In this document: one piece after another, positions 47,901 to 58,255 of the stretch
How positions within the stretch are numbered: position 1 is the first letter of the stretch
Layout of the letters: each line of letters starts with the position of its first letter
Assembly: GCF_014356525.2 (NCBI RefSeq)
Contig: NC_052506.1
Span: 25,914,372 to 25,978,371 of the forward strand
DNA from: Nilaparvata lugens
Lineage: Eukaryota > Arthropoda > Insecta > Hemiptera > Delphacidae
DNA: 64,000 nt
Reading direction: 5' to 3'
Program-made: the position numbers and the translations under genes
The notes under the pieces: model-generated
What the model was told of the DNA's origin: nothing
Databases searched by the model: none
Seen by the model: the letters and a program-made list of their open reading frames with translations, nothing else

Positions 47901-50900
47901 GAGGGGCGACTGCACCAACATGATAACGTCGATCCAGCTGCTAGACAATGGAGGGTTGGTGCGGAGGCTCAAAAGGAGGAAACCGTTTGAACTAGTGTAG
48001 TGCTTGTTCAAGTAGTGTCCAGTGATAGAGCAGAGCAGTGATTGAGTGAATCTAGCTTCTATAGTGCAGTCAATAAGTGTACATATTAATTAAACAATAG
48101 CAGTAAGAGTTCCTAATGAGAAATTCACTGTTCAATTTTTCAAGTAGTATTTTAGGATAGAAAAAATTAGCTCATTAGTCTTTAGACTAGATGGCTATAT
48201 TATTGACCAATATAAAAAAATAGACTCAAGAAATTGAGGATTCTTGGCATCACTAATTTGTTTTTGTATTTTTTTCAGTACTTGCTTGTAGGCATGCGCC
48301 AGTCGCCCAAGAATTCTTGAAGAAAGGAGCACCAAGAAGTCTGAGAGGCCGTCTCTGGGCTCAGGTCATGGGATCTGAAGTTAGAGCTGCTGTAAGTAAT
48401 ATGAAATTCAACTTGTTTCCAGCAAAAATGAAATAAATAGTAGATATGTTGTTGTGTATGTCGCATAATGTGAAGGATTCTTGAGAGCTGTTTCTACAGA
48501 ATTTGGTTATAAATTTGTTGCTTTGAAGCCAACAATTTTTTATTGTTAATGTTATTCTCAAAGATATGTCGCACGTTGTGAAGGAATTTGAAGAGTTGTT
48601 TAAGCCTGTATACTGTAGAATACAGTTGTGAATTGTAGCTTTGAAACTGTGCTTATTCTCAATGTTAATGTTAGCAGTCTTGTTTGAAGGTAATCACCTA
48701 TTCAAATTTATTTCCACAAACATTACAAATAAGAGCAAAGAAAACATTGCTTATTTCATTATTGATATTTTGATTGGTGTGTTTATGTAACTGAATCGAA
48801 AGTTTTATGAATTTGTTCCTCCATTGAGTGATTATTGATCGATTATGTGTATTTTTATGTGAATATCACGAATATGTGATTTTCTCTATAATGAGGTCCA
48901 CGTTATAATGACAGTGTTTGACTAGCAATGGTATTGCTATCCTTGTCTATCATTCAATAAAGTGGATAGCGCTATCTCTTTCTCGCTTTGCTCTGTTGCC
49001 AGATCCTCTTTTAACAATGTAGAATAATTAATTAACAAAATATTTGTTATTTATTATTAAATTATTGAAAAATATAATTTCTTGCTTAATAAAATATAAT
49101 TGATCATTTTAAACGAGAATAAACAGTTAATATTACTTATCTCTTTTCTGTATAGGGCTACTTTTATAGAAATAGAAAGAAAAATAAAAATCTTAGTACC
49201 CTTTATAGACTAAAAGGTGATTAAATATTTCAAAAAGGGTACTAAGATTTTTATTTTTCTTTCTAGTTAATATTACATTAATAAACGTGTATCAGCTACC
49301 GTTTATAGAAGGCATTGACAAGACCGAAGTTCTGCAACGTTGCTCTCCTATCTTCCTCCACTGCCTTTACGTGGATTTCACTATAGCTGGAAGGCTGTAG
49401 GTAGTTCACCAGGAGTTGAGCTTTTCTTTTTTATTGTTTGCAGTGGTTTTCAAATGGCAGTCAGAGTTCATCTCCTGGTAAACTAGCTGTAGTAGTGCTA
49501 TGTTTGTATTGATTATTGCATAGAATAAAAATAAAGCACATAGGTTATTAAGTACACATCCTTATTAATTACAGTATTGATAAATATTTTACTTCTAATT
49601 TTCAGGATAAAGAATACTTCAATGAGCTGAAACAAATGGTCCTACAGTATGATTTGATGGTCGATAAACTGATCATAAAGGTAATAATACATTATAGATT
49701 TGTAAATTCATACTAAATTATAGTTGATTAAATAGGCTACTATAAGTTGTTATATAAACCCTTCAGTTGGATTTTCAATCTGCTAGGCTTGTTTTACAGT
49801 GAAATTTCGTTGTTTTCTTATTGATTGTACTCTTCCTATAATAATAGACACTATAGGTATAGGAAGGGAATATTATTATAATGTATACTAATTGCATTTG
49901 ATGTCCCATCAACTGTCTCGTTTAAACATTTATATAATATCATATCTCCGAATCAGAACAAAACTCAAGCTTGTAATCGACCTACAATTTGAACGAGTTC
50001 AGTAGGAGATGAATAAAATACTACACTTTGAATAATTTATTCAATAATATTTTCGTATAGACAGTCGAGTAGAAACATGGAAATTGATTTACTGTCTTCG
50101 GAACATATTTATAAATGTTTTTCTTTACTTTCAGGACGTTCAGTTGACTGCTTCAAACGATGATCAATATTTTGTTTTTGAAGATGTTCTCTATCAGGTA
50201 GGCTACTAATATTATTTGTATACGTGATAATACAATTACAATAATAATAAACTCAACAACAATAAATTATTATTGATATTATCTAATTAACGTATTAATA
50301 GAATTAGAATTATCATAACAACATCTCGCTAGCATATCACTTATAAGGTTTACATAGTTTTGTATCAAATATGTATTTCTATTGGAATTATATCACCTCA
50401 ATTCTAAAGGGTATGAACAAGCTTGTAATGAAGATAATGATTTGCTGAGGATGATGCCCTAGTAAGCTGTAGGTTTGTGCATGCATGATTTATGAAAGGG
50501 ATGATTATCATGGTGATGGGGGTGAATGAACCAGAAATTTGGTGGGTTCCGAATAATACAATTAAAATATGACATTTCTTTAGTGATGCAAAGAATTAAT
50601 CCATTATTTTCCTATTTTAATCTCAAGCCTATCAATTCAGGCCTTGAAATTTTGATTAATTTAATCAAATGTCTTCATCCATTTCGGTCAATATAAAACG
50701 TACTAATGATGTTTAAAATATTTTTCTAGACTACACTCAACAATCAACCACAATGACTATACTTTTTTTAGACTACACTCAACAATCAACCACAATGACT
50801 ATAATCAATACTACAACTGTACTGTAATTTTCAAAATCTTGTTGTACAAACATTTACTATTAGAACGTATAACCTTGTTGAGACCAAGTTACCATTATTA

Positions 50901-53900
50901 TTATATTTTTTTTGAAGGGATGGATTCAAGGATCCAAAGATTCAAAGAACCCCACAAGTAAACCAAAGCCTATTGTGTTCCCAAGTAGTATGTTAGTTAG
51001 GCAAACCAATACCTGTGTCCTTTACAAGAACCAGGAGTTTTTCCCTATGCTAACATCCCATTCCTCACCTGGTTGCAATCCTTGTCGCAATCCAGTGTGA
51101 TATGCTTGGCAGTCTCTTCAGACTGATTGGTCCTCGTGACCTACGTGAGTTCCACTCCTGGCCTTCTTTGAAGGTCCTTCCGCTGAGGAAGGGGTCGCCA
51201 AGTTGCCTCTAGGGCGCCTGGCTACCCTTGACTCAGCCTCTTGACCCACATTTGTGCCTGGAGTTCCACCCATCTCTGGTCTCTTGGGTTTCTCTTTTTG
51301 CCCCTCCGAAACTGCCCTGATGGGGCAGATCCCGTGGGCTTGAAGGAAAGGGAACTTCTGGAGTTGGTTTGTTCGTGTGGTACCCACGAACATCTAGGGT
51401 AGTAGAGTCAATCCAGACAGAGCCCCGCATGTCCAGGCAAGGCTTAATACTATAGGAGGGCGCCTGGTATCCTGCAGGCACCGTTAGAGACACCATATGA
51501 AAGTACCACCCATCAGCACGGTCCACATAACATCTTGGGTTGGCCTATGAAGAATAAGAATATGACCAAGGAAGACTGACAGATAGAAAAAAAAGAATGG
51601 CACAAAGCTAAGACAATGGAAAAAGTGCCATTCTAGAAATGAAAAGTTCCAAAGCATATTAAGAAGGAGAAGAAGGGTTTTGGAAGAAGGGCTTTGGAAA
51701 GGGGGTCCCTTTTAGTCGCCTCCTACGACAAGCAGGGCTCCTGTGGGTGAATTCTGGTTTTCAACACATTCTTGAGTACGATGTTCGACTCAAAACTCCC
51801 CCAACCCACTGGGGGTAAGTTACCATACTTTTTATGCTATTTTATTGTACGGATTCAATTATTTTAATTCTATTTCAGAGATTTCAAAGTTGTATGTACG
51901 AATGCAATACTTTTTTAGTCTATTTCAGAGATTTTGAATGCTTGTATCTCTTTTCATCAGGTACTGTTGTGTTTCTCAAGAGACACAGAAATCTTGTCAG
52001 TTTACAATCACAGCTGTGGTAGTCCAATCCACGGCGTTCTCAAATCCAAACCGGCAACGCTTGAGAACACTGTCGTATATCCTCCCAGTGGTGTCATACC
52101 TTTCCATGGATTTACAATGTATGGTAAGTTTATTACAGAGTGCTCTGCATATTTCAGCTACGTAATAATATATTATTTACTAGTAATATAATATTTTCCC
52201 TTAATGTATTCTTAATAAATAAGTAAATGTTTGGAGCGCACAATCATTTATAGTCCTGTTCAATTTTGTATTTTGTGGAACGTCTGTTTGTATTGCATGA
52301 CAACTTAAATATGGTACATATTGAGTATTTTGTACATACTTTTTATTGTAAGAACCTCAATAAATATATAATAAAAAAATCCAGGATTCTTAAAATAATG
52401 TACCTACCATAATTTCTGTGTTGTTATGTTATAAAAGTGAGCTTGAGGTAGATATCTATATTGAATGAAAACTATTCATATTTTCATAACCACTAATTAT
52501 TTATTAAAACAATTTGATATGCTAGTTTTGGTTTTTACACCATTATCAATCTCTATTTAACTAGTTCACTAGCAGTTTCTAGCATTTCTCTAGTCTACTA
52601 GAGATTGGTTATTATCATAGAGAAACAATAGCGTAAGTAGATATCCAATGGTATAGGGCGTTTATGTCGCAACTTTTACTGTTATCCCAAGCCGATTACT
52701 GTCGATTATTGTTGATTTTTACTGTTTTGACCAGGTAAGAGTGTATGAATGGCACAATATGAGAGACTACCAGTGTCATAAAGCTTCACGGGAAAGAACT
52801 ACGTGGGCTATCGGCTTGAGATAACAGTAAAATTTGCGACATAAACGCCCTATGCCATGGGATATCTACTTATGCTATTGTTTTTCTATATTATTATCTT
52901 GATAAGCAGGAGCCTAGACTTTCAACAGAGTAGGCTACACATGTAAAATTGTCATATAGTTTACTGGATGTTCACATCCTTTGTCGAGGAGCCTTTTATC
53001 TATATTAAAAACCTCCAATCATAATAGTTATTAGTATTATAATATTTTGTCATAATACTAGTGAGTAATATAAATTAAGATAAAAATATGGTATTCTAAC
53101 TATTTTTCCTGGAAATTGACCTGTTGCACGATTTTAGTCAGAGGAAGAGACCGAATTTCAAAATATTCTCCCATGTCTCATTCGATTATAATCTGATCCT
53201 CAAATTTAGGTATCGTATTTTTAAGTATAATTTTCAAGAAAACTTCTTCAAAATTTAGTTTCTTTGTTTTTGACTCAATATTCCCTGGATAAAATTTACA
53301 CAAAACTCATATATCTTATCCAAATTTATAAATTAGAAAGCAAAACAATGAATAATGAGTTTGAAAAATGCCTATGGATCAGGTCCAATTTATTTGATCT
53401 CAAACAAATACAAATAAGGTGATTGTAGTTAGAAAGACATTTGTACATGTCGTGGAATGGATACAGTATCATAATATTTCAAATAAAATTATACGCATAG
53501 CATCAGGTGAAAAGTAAAATGCGCGTGTTTGTGGCGTTTACGTCTGTACGCTCTTTTACATGTTTGAAGGTCACTATGTTTTGAGTTTTTGTTAAAGTAC
53601 AGTTTTGAGTTCGATACAAATGGAATTAATGCTAATCGTCTGCATATTTTCAGTGTAAGAATTGTTTTCAAATGGTTAATGCGGAGCTTCAGTGGCTACC
53701 TTCCTCCAGAGCAGCTCCTCTATCTGTGGGACATAGTTGTTGCTTACGACTCGCTGGAAATAACCTCACTACTAGCGGTGGCTATTCTCAGCTTCAGGAA
53801 GCACAACTTGTTCCAAGTGGATAACATGCAAGGAATTGAGGTGAGTAACTCAAATAAGTTGAATATTATAAAGACTTGAAACTGTCTCAAACACTCAAAT

Positions 53901-55186
53901 AAATACAGATAACAAATCATGAAGAAAATTTTCTTTGTTGTTTAACGGTGTAATAAACGAAACTAGTTCCTAATAACCGAAACAAATTAGTGGATGTGAT
54001 AATTTCACGTTTTTTAAACCATCATGGATATGGGGATATCTACCACAACATCACTATCTACACTGAAAGGAAAATTCAACTTTAATCGAATAAGCCCCAC
54101 TTGTTTATGCTTGTATCAGCATTTCTTCAAGAGAAACCCCGCATTAAATTCCCTTCGCTGTTTGACTGCAATACAAACAAGATTAAACAGCCAATAGAGC
54201 TACCTAGAACTGAAAAGTCTCACTAGATTCTATATCAAGTCTCATCTAGATTTTTATAATTGTTTATAGCTTATGAAGAAATTTTTAATTGTAGATTGGA
54301 TTAAGATCAGATAATGTCATAATTAGATTCAATTGTGATTTGAATGTTCTGGTATACATGTTGAATTGATGAAGACTATAATAGATATTGATTAAAAATA
54401 TCGAACTCTCAAATCATATTGGAATAACTATTCAGAACTAAGGTATTTAGCCGTAGCATTTATATGATTTGATATTGACATGCGTTAATAACTATTACCT
54501 ATTTTGAATTCAACATAATCAAATACAATCTATAATATAGGGTGTTTGAAAAAGAACTCCTTAGTTTTTTGTGTCATAGAATCTGTAAAAAGTGATACTG
54601 TATACACTATTCTAGTTTGTAGTGTTTGATTCAGAAACTGTCCAAGTTTTGCCCCCCCCCCTGCAGTTGGCAGACCTGCTTGACCTTAAGACGGCGCCAC
54701 GGAACAGTTCCTTCAGTTGACACTCGCTTTCCGGGAAGGTGGATAGGGAGAGCTCGCCCAATTGCTTGGTCACCATGAAGCCCGGACTTAGCCCCTCTGG
54801 ACTTTTTCTTTTGGGGACACATAAAAAATGTTGTGTACACTGAAAAAATCCGACGGTTGGGATAGTTACACCTGATATGTTGGTGAATACATGACGAGAG
54901 CTTGAATATCGTCTCGACGTGTGCAGGGCAACAAATGGATCCCATGTTGAAGTGTACTGATGTTGAACAAAACTTGAAGATTCTCTCTTTCATTGTATGT
55001 ACTTGTTGATTAAGTTTTCCATTAATTTACACATTAAATTTATCCCTGTGATAGAAACACTTCAAATTTCAATTTGGTATCAATTTATGTAAAATATTTG
55101 CATTTGTGTGCTTACAGGCTGTCCTAGCTGATCTATCATCAATCCAAGTATTATCTCTGCTTCAGATGGCGCTTATGCCTGAATGA
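32964..55186 (+). CDS. TBC1D19: TBC1 domain family member 19-like Rab GTPase-activating protein
   Basis: Recognised coding exons are 32964-33065, 37197-37335, 37887-37974, 43175-43235, 46243-46360, 48279-48391, 49606-49680, 50135-50197, 51961-52123, 53654-53840 and 55118-55186 (391 codons). TBC proteins stimulate GTP hydrolysis by Rab GTPases in membrane traffic; the Rab partner of TBC1D19 is not established. Family signatures are WEKRIHKSLNSMCTE, YRPVYAPKDFLEVL, LKKGAPRSLRGRLWAQVMG (start of the TBC domain), VQLTASNDDQYFVFEDVLYQ, VLLCFSRDTEILS, YPPSGVIPFHGFTMY, FKWLMRSFSGYLPPEQLLYLWD and the C-terminal AVLADLSSIQVL. All exons are open, with good splice sites. The human relative is about 520 residues. 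About 65 residues between exons 1 and 2 and about 70 in the TBC domain between 52123 and 53654 are not seen. The latter junction is also out of phase (1 then 2), so an exon is missing or lost. Confidence 0.92.
33360..35280. repeat. Cluster of degenerate repeats (gttgccaacaaaatgttcccc / gtgtggaaacactg)
   Basis: Variants of agttgccaacaaaatgttcc, of gagtgtgggaaacactga and of gctctacatttgagaacagt recur in both orientations at about 33525, 33610, 33760, 34140, 34215, 34490, 34545, 34945 and 35060. The same phrases occur near 4600 and 6070. No coding frame. It fills most of intron 1 of the TBC1D19-like gene. Confidence 0.65.
35281..35972. other. Intron DNA, nothing recognised
   Basis: AT-rich intron sequence of the TBC1D19-like gene. 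No exon matching the missing N-terminal segment was found here. Confidence 0.5.
35973..36430. repeat. Nested inverted repeat rich in GCG and agcgagcg words
   Basis: An inner inverted repeat (gcgtaatgcgcgactttatc at 35974 against a complementary stretch ending gcattacgcgcg at 36072) has arms of about 40 bp. Outside it, ttttttctacaactgcac (36090s) is inverted again as gcgcagttgtagaaaaaa (36420s). Between them, gattagcgagcgtaaagaaa occurs three times with small changes (36257-36360). Probably a non-autonomous element. Confidence 0.55.
36551..36732 (-). mobile_element. tRNA-Leu-type SINE, minus orientation
   Basis: On the minus strand: ggttggtctagtggccggga, a decayed tRNA-like head, then cacgcactttccattaccca and gggcatcattcacaat in the tail. 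The same modules, in the same order, occur at 61766-61935 on the plus strand. The B-box-like part is degenerate here. Confidence 0.6.
36781..36886 (-). pseudogene. Inverted fragment of the first listed exon of the glycine-rich gene
   Basis: On the minus strand it encodes DIGKFDTLSHFVDKGGNTGG followed by VNQQSGYHDELNKMNN and a stop. This is very close to 27240-27360 of the glycine-rich gene, with two residues (AF) deleted. It has no flanking intron consensus matching that gene and no other exons, so it looks like a copied exon fragment, reversed, inside the TBC1D19-like intron 1. Confidence 0.85.
38073..40032. mobile_element. 2 kb non-autonomous element with TIRs and TAA target duplication
   Basis: The left end gggtacaaacacactgaagg and the right end ctttcagtgtgtttgtaccc are inverted repeats that continue into G+C-rich gcggagcgg/ccgctccgc stretches. 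TAA flanks both sides (38070-38072, 40033-40035), fitting the 3-bp TWA duplication and GG-starting ends of PIF/Harbinger. The near-terminal regions contain clustered gacgctc/gagcgtc words. No transposase frame seen. Confidence 0.75.
42220..42480. repeat. Degenerate ~100-bp tandem repeat in intron
   Basis: The series tttctggaatatagctcgac, tttctgaaatatagctctac and tttctgcaatttagtttgca, each near cac-rich words and attgttttgtc, recurs about every 90-110 bp. Non-coding, in the intron before exon 43175. Confidence 0.5.
43425..45600. repeat. 2.2 kb giant foldback (long inverted repeat)
   Basis: The left end tatagaaggaaaagtttgg mirrors the right end ccaaacttttccctctata. Further in, gtaaggaggtgaacatat mirrors atatgttcacctccttac, and cggacatgactgttctatac (43598) mirrors gtatagaacagtcatgtccg. 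Near the middle gtagggggtgaaatt mirrors aattcaaccccctac. The centre is about 44500, so the arms are about 1 kb each. Within each arm shorter modules repeat too (cccacccc blocks; gttttcgatatatctgctct). No transposase. It lies in a TBC1D19-like intron. Confidence 0.85.
47030..48180 (+). pseudogene. Jockey-type LINE reverse transcriptase, 5'-truncated and broken
   Basis: Starts inside the RT domain (EEKKVCSAAFLDIGQGFEKV, the D of RT motif A). After a frameshift at about 47235 it continues GPVLYLLYTSDIPS and TFADDTAILSVDS, the FADD catalytic box. It then has IQDWTTNWRMKLSEAKS, YVGMTLDA followed by an in-frame TAG at about 47572, ILKPVWTYGIQLWGC, and VLRNIVDAPWYVRNSDLHRD. These are hallmarks of jockey-clade RTs. 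The 5' part (endonuclease, ORF1) is missing, as in typical truncated insertions. Same strand as the host gene, inside the intron before exon 48279. The A-rich 3' end is not sharply defined. Confidence 0.88.
49174..49264. repeat. Short perfect hairpin (arms of about 30 bp)
   Basis: agaaagaaaaataaaaatct followed by tagtaccctt is repeated exactly inverted after a loop of about 31 nt. A compact miniature inverted repeat in a TBC1D19-like intron, 5' of exon 49606. Confidence 0.85.
50728..50803. repeat. 42-bp tandem duplication
   Basis: The phrase actcaacaatcaaccacaat, with the words around it (34 nt in all), occurs at 50728 and again at 50770, separated by a short T run. Intronic. Confidence 0.85.
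50896..51816 (-). mobile_element. 0.92 kb retroposon with 10-bp target duplication
   Basis: The direct repeat aagttaccat lies at 50886-50895 and 51817-51826. Read on the minus strand the insert begins cccccagtgggttgggggag and contains the insect-repeat phrase cttgtcgtaggaggcgacta. It carries an N-terminal ORF fragment (MFVGTTRTNQLQKFPFLQ ... GNLATPSSAEGPSKKARSG, 51393-51118) and ends in an A-rich tail (aaaaaaaatataataata). This looks like a LINE-derived element in which the 5' end is joined to the 3' tail, lacking reverse transcriptase. It separates exons 50135-50197 and 51961-52123 without disrupting them. Confidence 0.78.
52610..52898. repeat. 0.29 kb palindromic MITE-like element
   Basis: gaaacaatagcgtaagtaga, gatatccaatggtatagggc and gtttatgtcgcaacttttac on the left are mirrored on the right (gtaaaatttgcgacataaac, then gccctatgccatgggatatc and tacttatgctattgttttt). 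Arms are about 100 bp. It lies exactly in the intron where the missing TBC exon is expected. Confidence 0.8.
54541..54995 (+). pseudogene. Mariner/Tc1-type transposase C-terminal relic
   Basis: The plus-strand frame reads FPGRWIGRARPIAWSP, a stop, then SPDLAPLDFFFWGHIKNVVY, and further on EYRLDVCRATNGSHVEVY. The block SPDLxPLDFFLWGHxK is the third-acid region of insect IS630/Tc1/mariner-type transposases. The start ggtgtttgaaaaagaactcc resembles the terminal motif of such elements. Stops and a stray C run (54650s) show it is dead. It lies in the last intron of the TBC1D19-like gene. Confidence 0.75.
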
Positions 55187-55197
55187 TAATGGCTATG

Positions 55198-55203
55198 AAT
55201 AAA
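55198..55203 (+). terminator. Polyadenylation signal of the TBC1D19-like gene
   Basis: AATAAA 12 nt after the TGA stop. Further AATAAA copies at about 55571 and 55805 could serve for longer 3' UTRs. Confidence 0.55.
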
Positions 55204-55259
55204 AATACAAGATCTGTCCAGGAAGGTTCATTTTTCTGAGAGTTCTACGTGGAGTAGCC

Positions 55260-57850
55260 AGTAGAAGATAATCCAAACCATGTATGAGGAATGATACTGC
55301 TATCTAGTCTTATATGAGAAATTTTGGATTTAAGAATAGGACTGCTTAAAAATGTTTTTGGACTCAAGAAGAAGTGTATGTTACCTGTGATCCCAATATG
55401 TTTCTCCTAAACTACTGAGTTGGCTGGTTGGTGTTTTTAAACTCCTTTCTATTGAATGTGAGAAACTTTTTGATTTGCCTGTGAATTATCTTGGTGTTAT
55501 CAGTAGTTATAAAATTGAGTTAAATTAAGAAATTCATCCGCCTATTGCAGTTAAATATCACTTCTATTTGTATAATAAATGAAGTTACTGTAGAAAACGA
55601 TTGTACAAAAATCAAGCTCTGATCTCCGACTATTGATGACAAATTCATCTGATCTCATATTACTGATGAAAATATCGTTTGATCTCTGATTACTGTTGTA
55701 ATAATATTATACTCGTGTAAGAGACTGTAAAAATATTGGTCTAGAAGTTACCTATCAATCTAAATTTTTACTTTCTACTCTAAATAATAATTTAAACTGA
55801 TGTTTAATAAATTTTATTGATTACAGCAAGTTAAATATGTTTTAGTGGTATTGAAGTAGTGAATAAATATTTATTTATAGCTACTTTTGAATTAAAATTA
55901 TCTCTGCTATCAGATAATGAACTCACTTCACATGAATTGATGGTATTTGATGAAAATAAACACCTATACCGTTTACATCACGTGAGAGAGGTAATAGGGT
56001 AGGTATAATATGGCATTCTATAAACAAAAACTAGAAAGCTTGATAGCCTTTATTTGTGCCAAATATTTCTAAAATTATGCTTTTCATTGAATAACAAAAA
56101 TATTATTTACAATGTACATCACATTGAGAACATCACTGCTGATATAGTCAGTCATATACAGTCAGACGACTGTATCCCTACTACATAAAACGTATCTGGA
56201 AAAATCAAAACGGTTATTATAAATGCAGATTAATCTAATTAGTTATATTTCATTTTTGTGAGTTTGAAATTTTTTTTCAGGGAGTAAAAAGTATTTTACA
56301 AATTTAAAAACATCATAGTCTTGTGTGGACATTATGGAGGTTTCGATTTCGAGTCAAGAATTCCTTCTATTTTTTTAGCATCAGTTGTAAATAAAGAAAT
56401 GTAGATTGGAGTACGTAAGGGTTCAATAGAGGTAGGAAGAGAACGAGCGAGAGAAAATGAGATTGTGAGTGAATGATAGAAAGAGAATAATTAAAGCCAT
56501 TGAAATTAATTGAAGCCTAAAAAAATGGATGATTGAATGGATTAATTGAATGCCAGTAAAACTGAGCATCCATGCAGAAATATTGGTGACGGGTGATGAG
56601 TGTGGATTGACTGTCTTTGTTCCAATATTGGAAAAATATTCATTTCCAGGTAGAATCGACTGAGTTGATTGAATTTCTGTCCTCAATGAATGACATCCTA
56701 TTTCATGCTAAGCTGCCTTGCAAACTATTCTAGTGCAATTCGAACAACAAATAGTTGATTCATGATCATGTCACCTTTTTTCCAGTTCTACTTCATAGTT
56801 CAAAGTTCATAGTTTTGAATTTTTCAGGCTCTATTATTTTTTCAATTCATCAACCGTTCTGCGTTCTCCCTCCTAGTTCTCAGTCTGTTGGTTCTAATTT
56901 GATTGGTCAGACAGGAATATTATTCGAGGTTTCCCATCTAAATTTATTTTTTATATTTTGAGACATTTCAATTTCCCTTCTACATTGAACAAAGGTAGGG
57001 TTTTCATCTCGAATTAAATACTCTTATATGAATTCTGATTGTTCTGTTAGTCGTGAAGAGTGTCACAATTATTGATTTCAGATAGAGTAAGAGCTTTCAA
57101 TATCAATTATTCAGATTTTCGTTTAATTGTTGCTATTCTAATAGCTTTAATTTGTGAAATATATCTTGTACATTCCACCTATACAGAGTACTCCTTAAAA
57201 GAGTCACTGCAAAGAGCTCAGGCATATTCGATGATATAAAGATGTTTTTTCAAATAAACTACAATAATTTTTGTATGTATTCGTATTGGTATGATTTTGC
57301 AGCATTACTTGGCTTACTTTTTTATGGAAAATTCAGTTTATATTTTCACATTCATCATCAGTGTTTCAATAAGTTTACTCTATCAGCTATTCATCCACTT
57401 TTATCTAAGTATAGGTTTTTGTCTCAATCACTTATTATCCATACGAATAATTAATTTGAATCCTTCAATCATCAATAATTACAGGTACAACTCCCATTTT
57501 TTTAATTTACAATCTGTTTTCATTATTTCATGTTTACTCTATGCATTTACTGTAATTTTTATGCAAATGTTTTTGTCTTGGTCATTTGTTATTCACAAAT
57601 AAGAATTTTTCATCCGAATCCATCATAATTACAAGTACTATTCCAATATTAAATCGGTATTTATTTGTCGTATTAACTTTCAAGTTTATGTCCTATTCAA
57701 GAAAATTGATTATGTAGTCAGCTCCGCTTTTTTCAATGTGTTTTAAAAATTTCAACATCCTAATTATCCTGCACTCTCCGACTATTTTCATAGTAAGTCG
57801 CAACGTTTTTCGCTTTTAAAGTGAAAGTCGTCGCGAGTGTTTATTTTGCT
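55260..57850. other. Intergenic AT-rich DNA, no gene recognised
   Basis: Open frames here (for example 56423-56686 minus and 57291-57602 plus) are Phe/Ile/Leu-rich products of AT-rich DNA and show no domain. Nothing repetitive stands out. The G+C content rises after 57770, towards the next promoter. Confidence 0.5.
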
Positions 57851-58181
57851 GAAAGATAATTGGGGGGACAGAAGCCCAGGATGCTCTACTACGATTACTG
57901 TGTGTGAGGCACTCAAGTGTGTACAAGCGTATTGCTGTTGCTTACTCATGTGTGTGTGAGTGTTGTTGCGTATTTAGAGCACAGGGAAACAGGGAACTCG
58001 AGTTCAGTGTGCTTTATCACGTGATGAGTGGCTGTTATGAAAGGATAGGGAGACGATGGCAGGGATAGCAGACAGGAGGCTCTTGATGAAAGGGAAGGGG
58101 AAATTGAATTGATCCTTCCCATCCCATTCCCTTTTTCCCTCTTTTCCATTTTCCCTCCCTTTCACATGCGCAGTTCTGCCA

Positions 58182-58193
58182 TTTGGCGGGAAA
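58182..58193. promoter_or_regulatory. E2F-type site upstream of a candidate start codon
   Basis: tttggcgggaaa is the canonical E2F/DP binding sequence and lies 11 nt before the ATG at 58204, in a G+C-richer patch. The match is exact. Function in this insect is inferred. Confidence 0.6.
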
Positions 58194-58203
58194 CTGCCAT
58201 TGC

Positions 58204-58255
58204 ATGAGTTCTCTCCATTTCATCTCACCAACAGACCTACTGCGGTTCGCCCACG
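58204..58255 (+). CDS. Candidate first coding exon of the downstream gene
   Basis: ATG opens a short frame, MSSLHFISPTDLLRFAH plus one base, ending at the donor cacgGTAAAT. The upstream region (57780-58200) is comparatively G+C-rich with an E2F motif, as in a promoter. The link to the exons at 60521-63344 is only by order and strand; intermediate exons are uncertain. Confidence 0.4.

Noticed and set aside
54631..54993. Long open frame on the minus strand
   Set aside because: It is antisense to a mariner-type transposase relic whose plus-strand motifs are clear.
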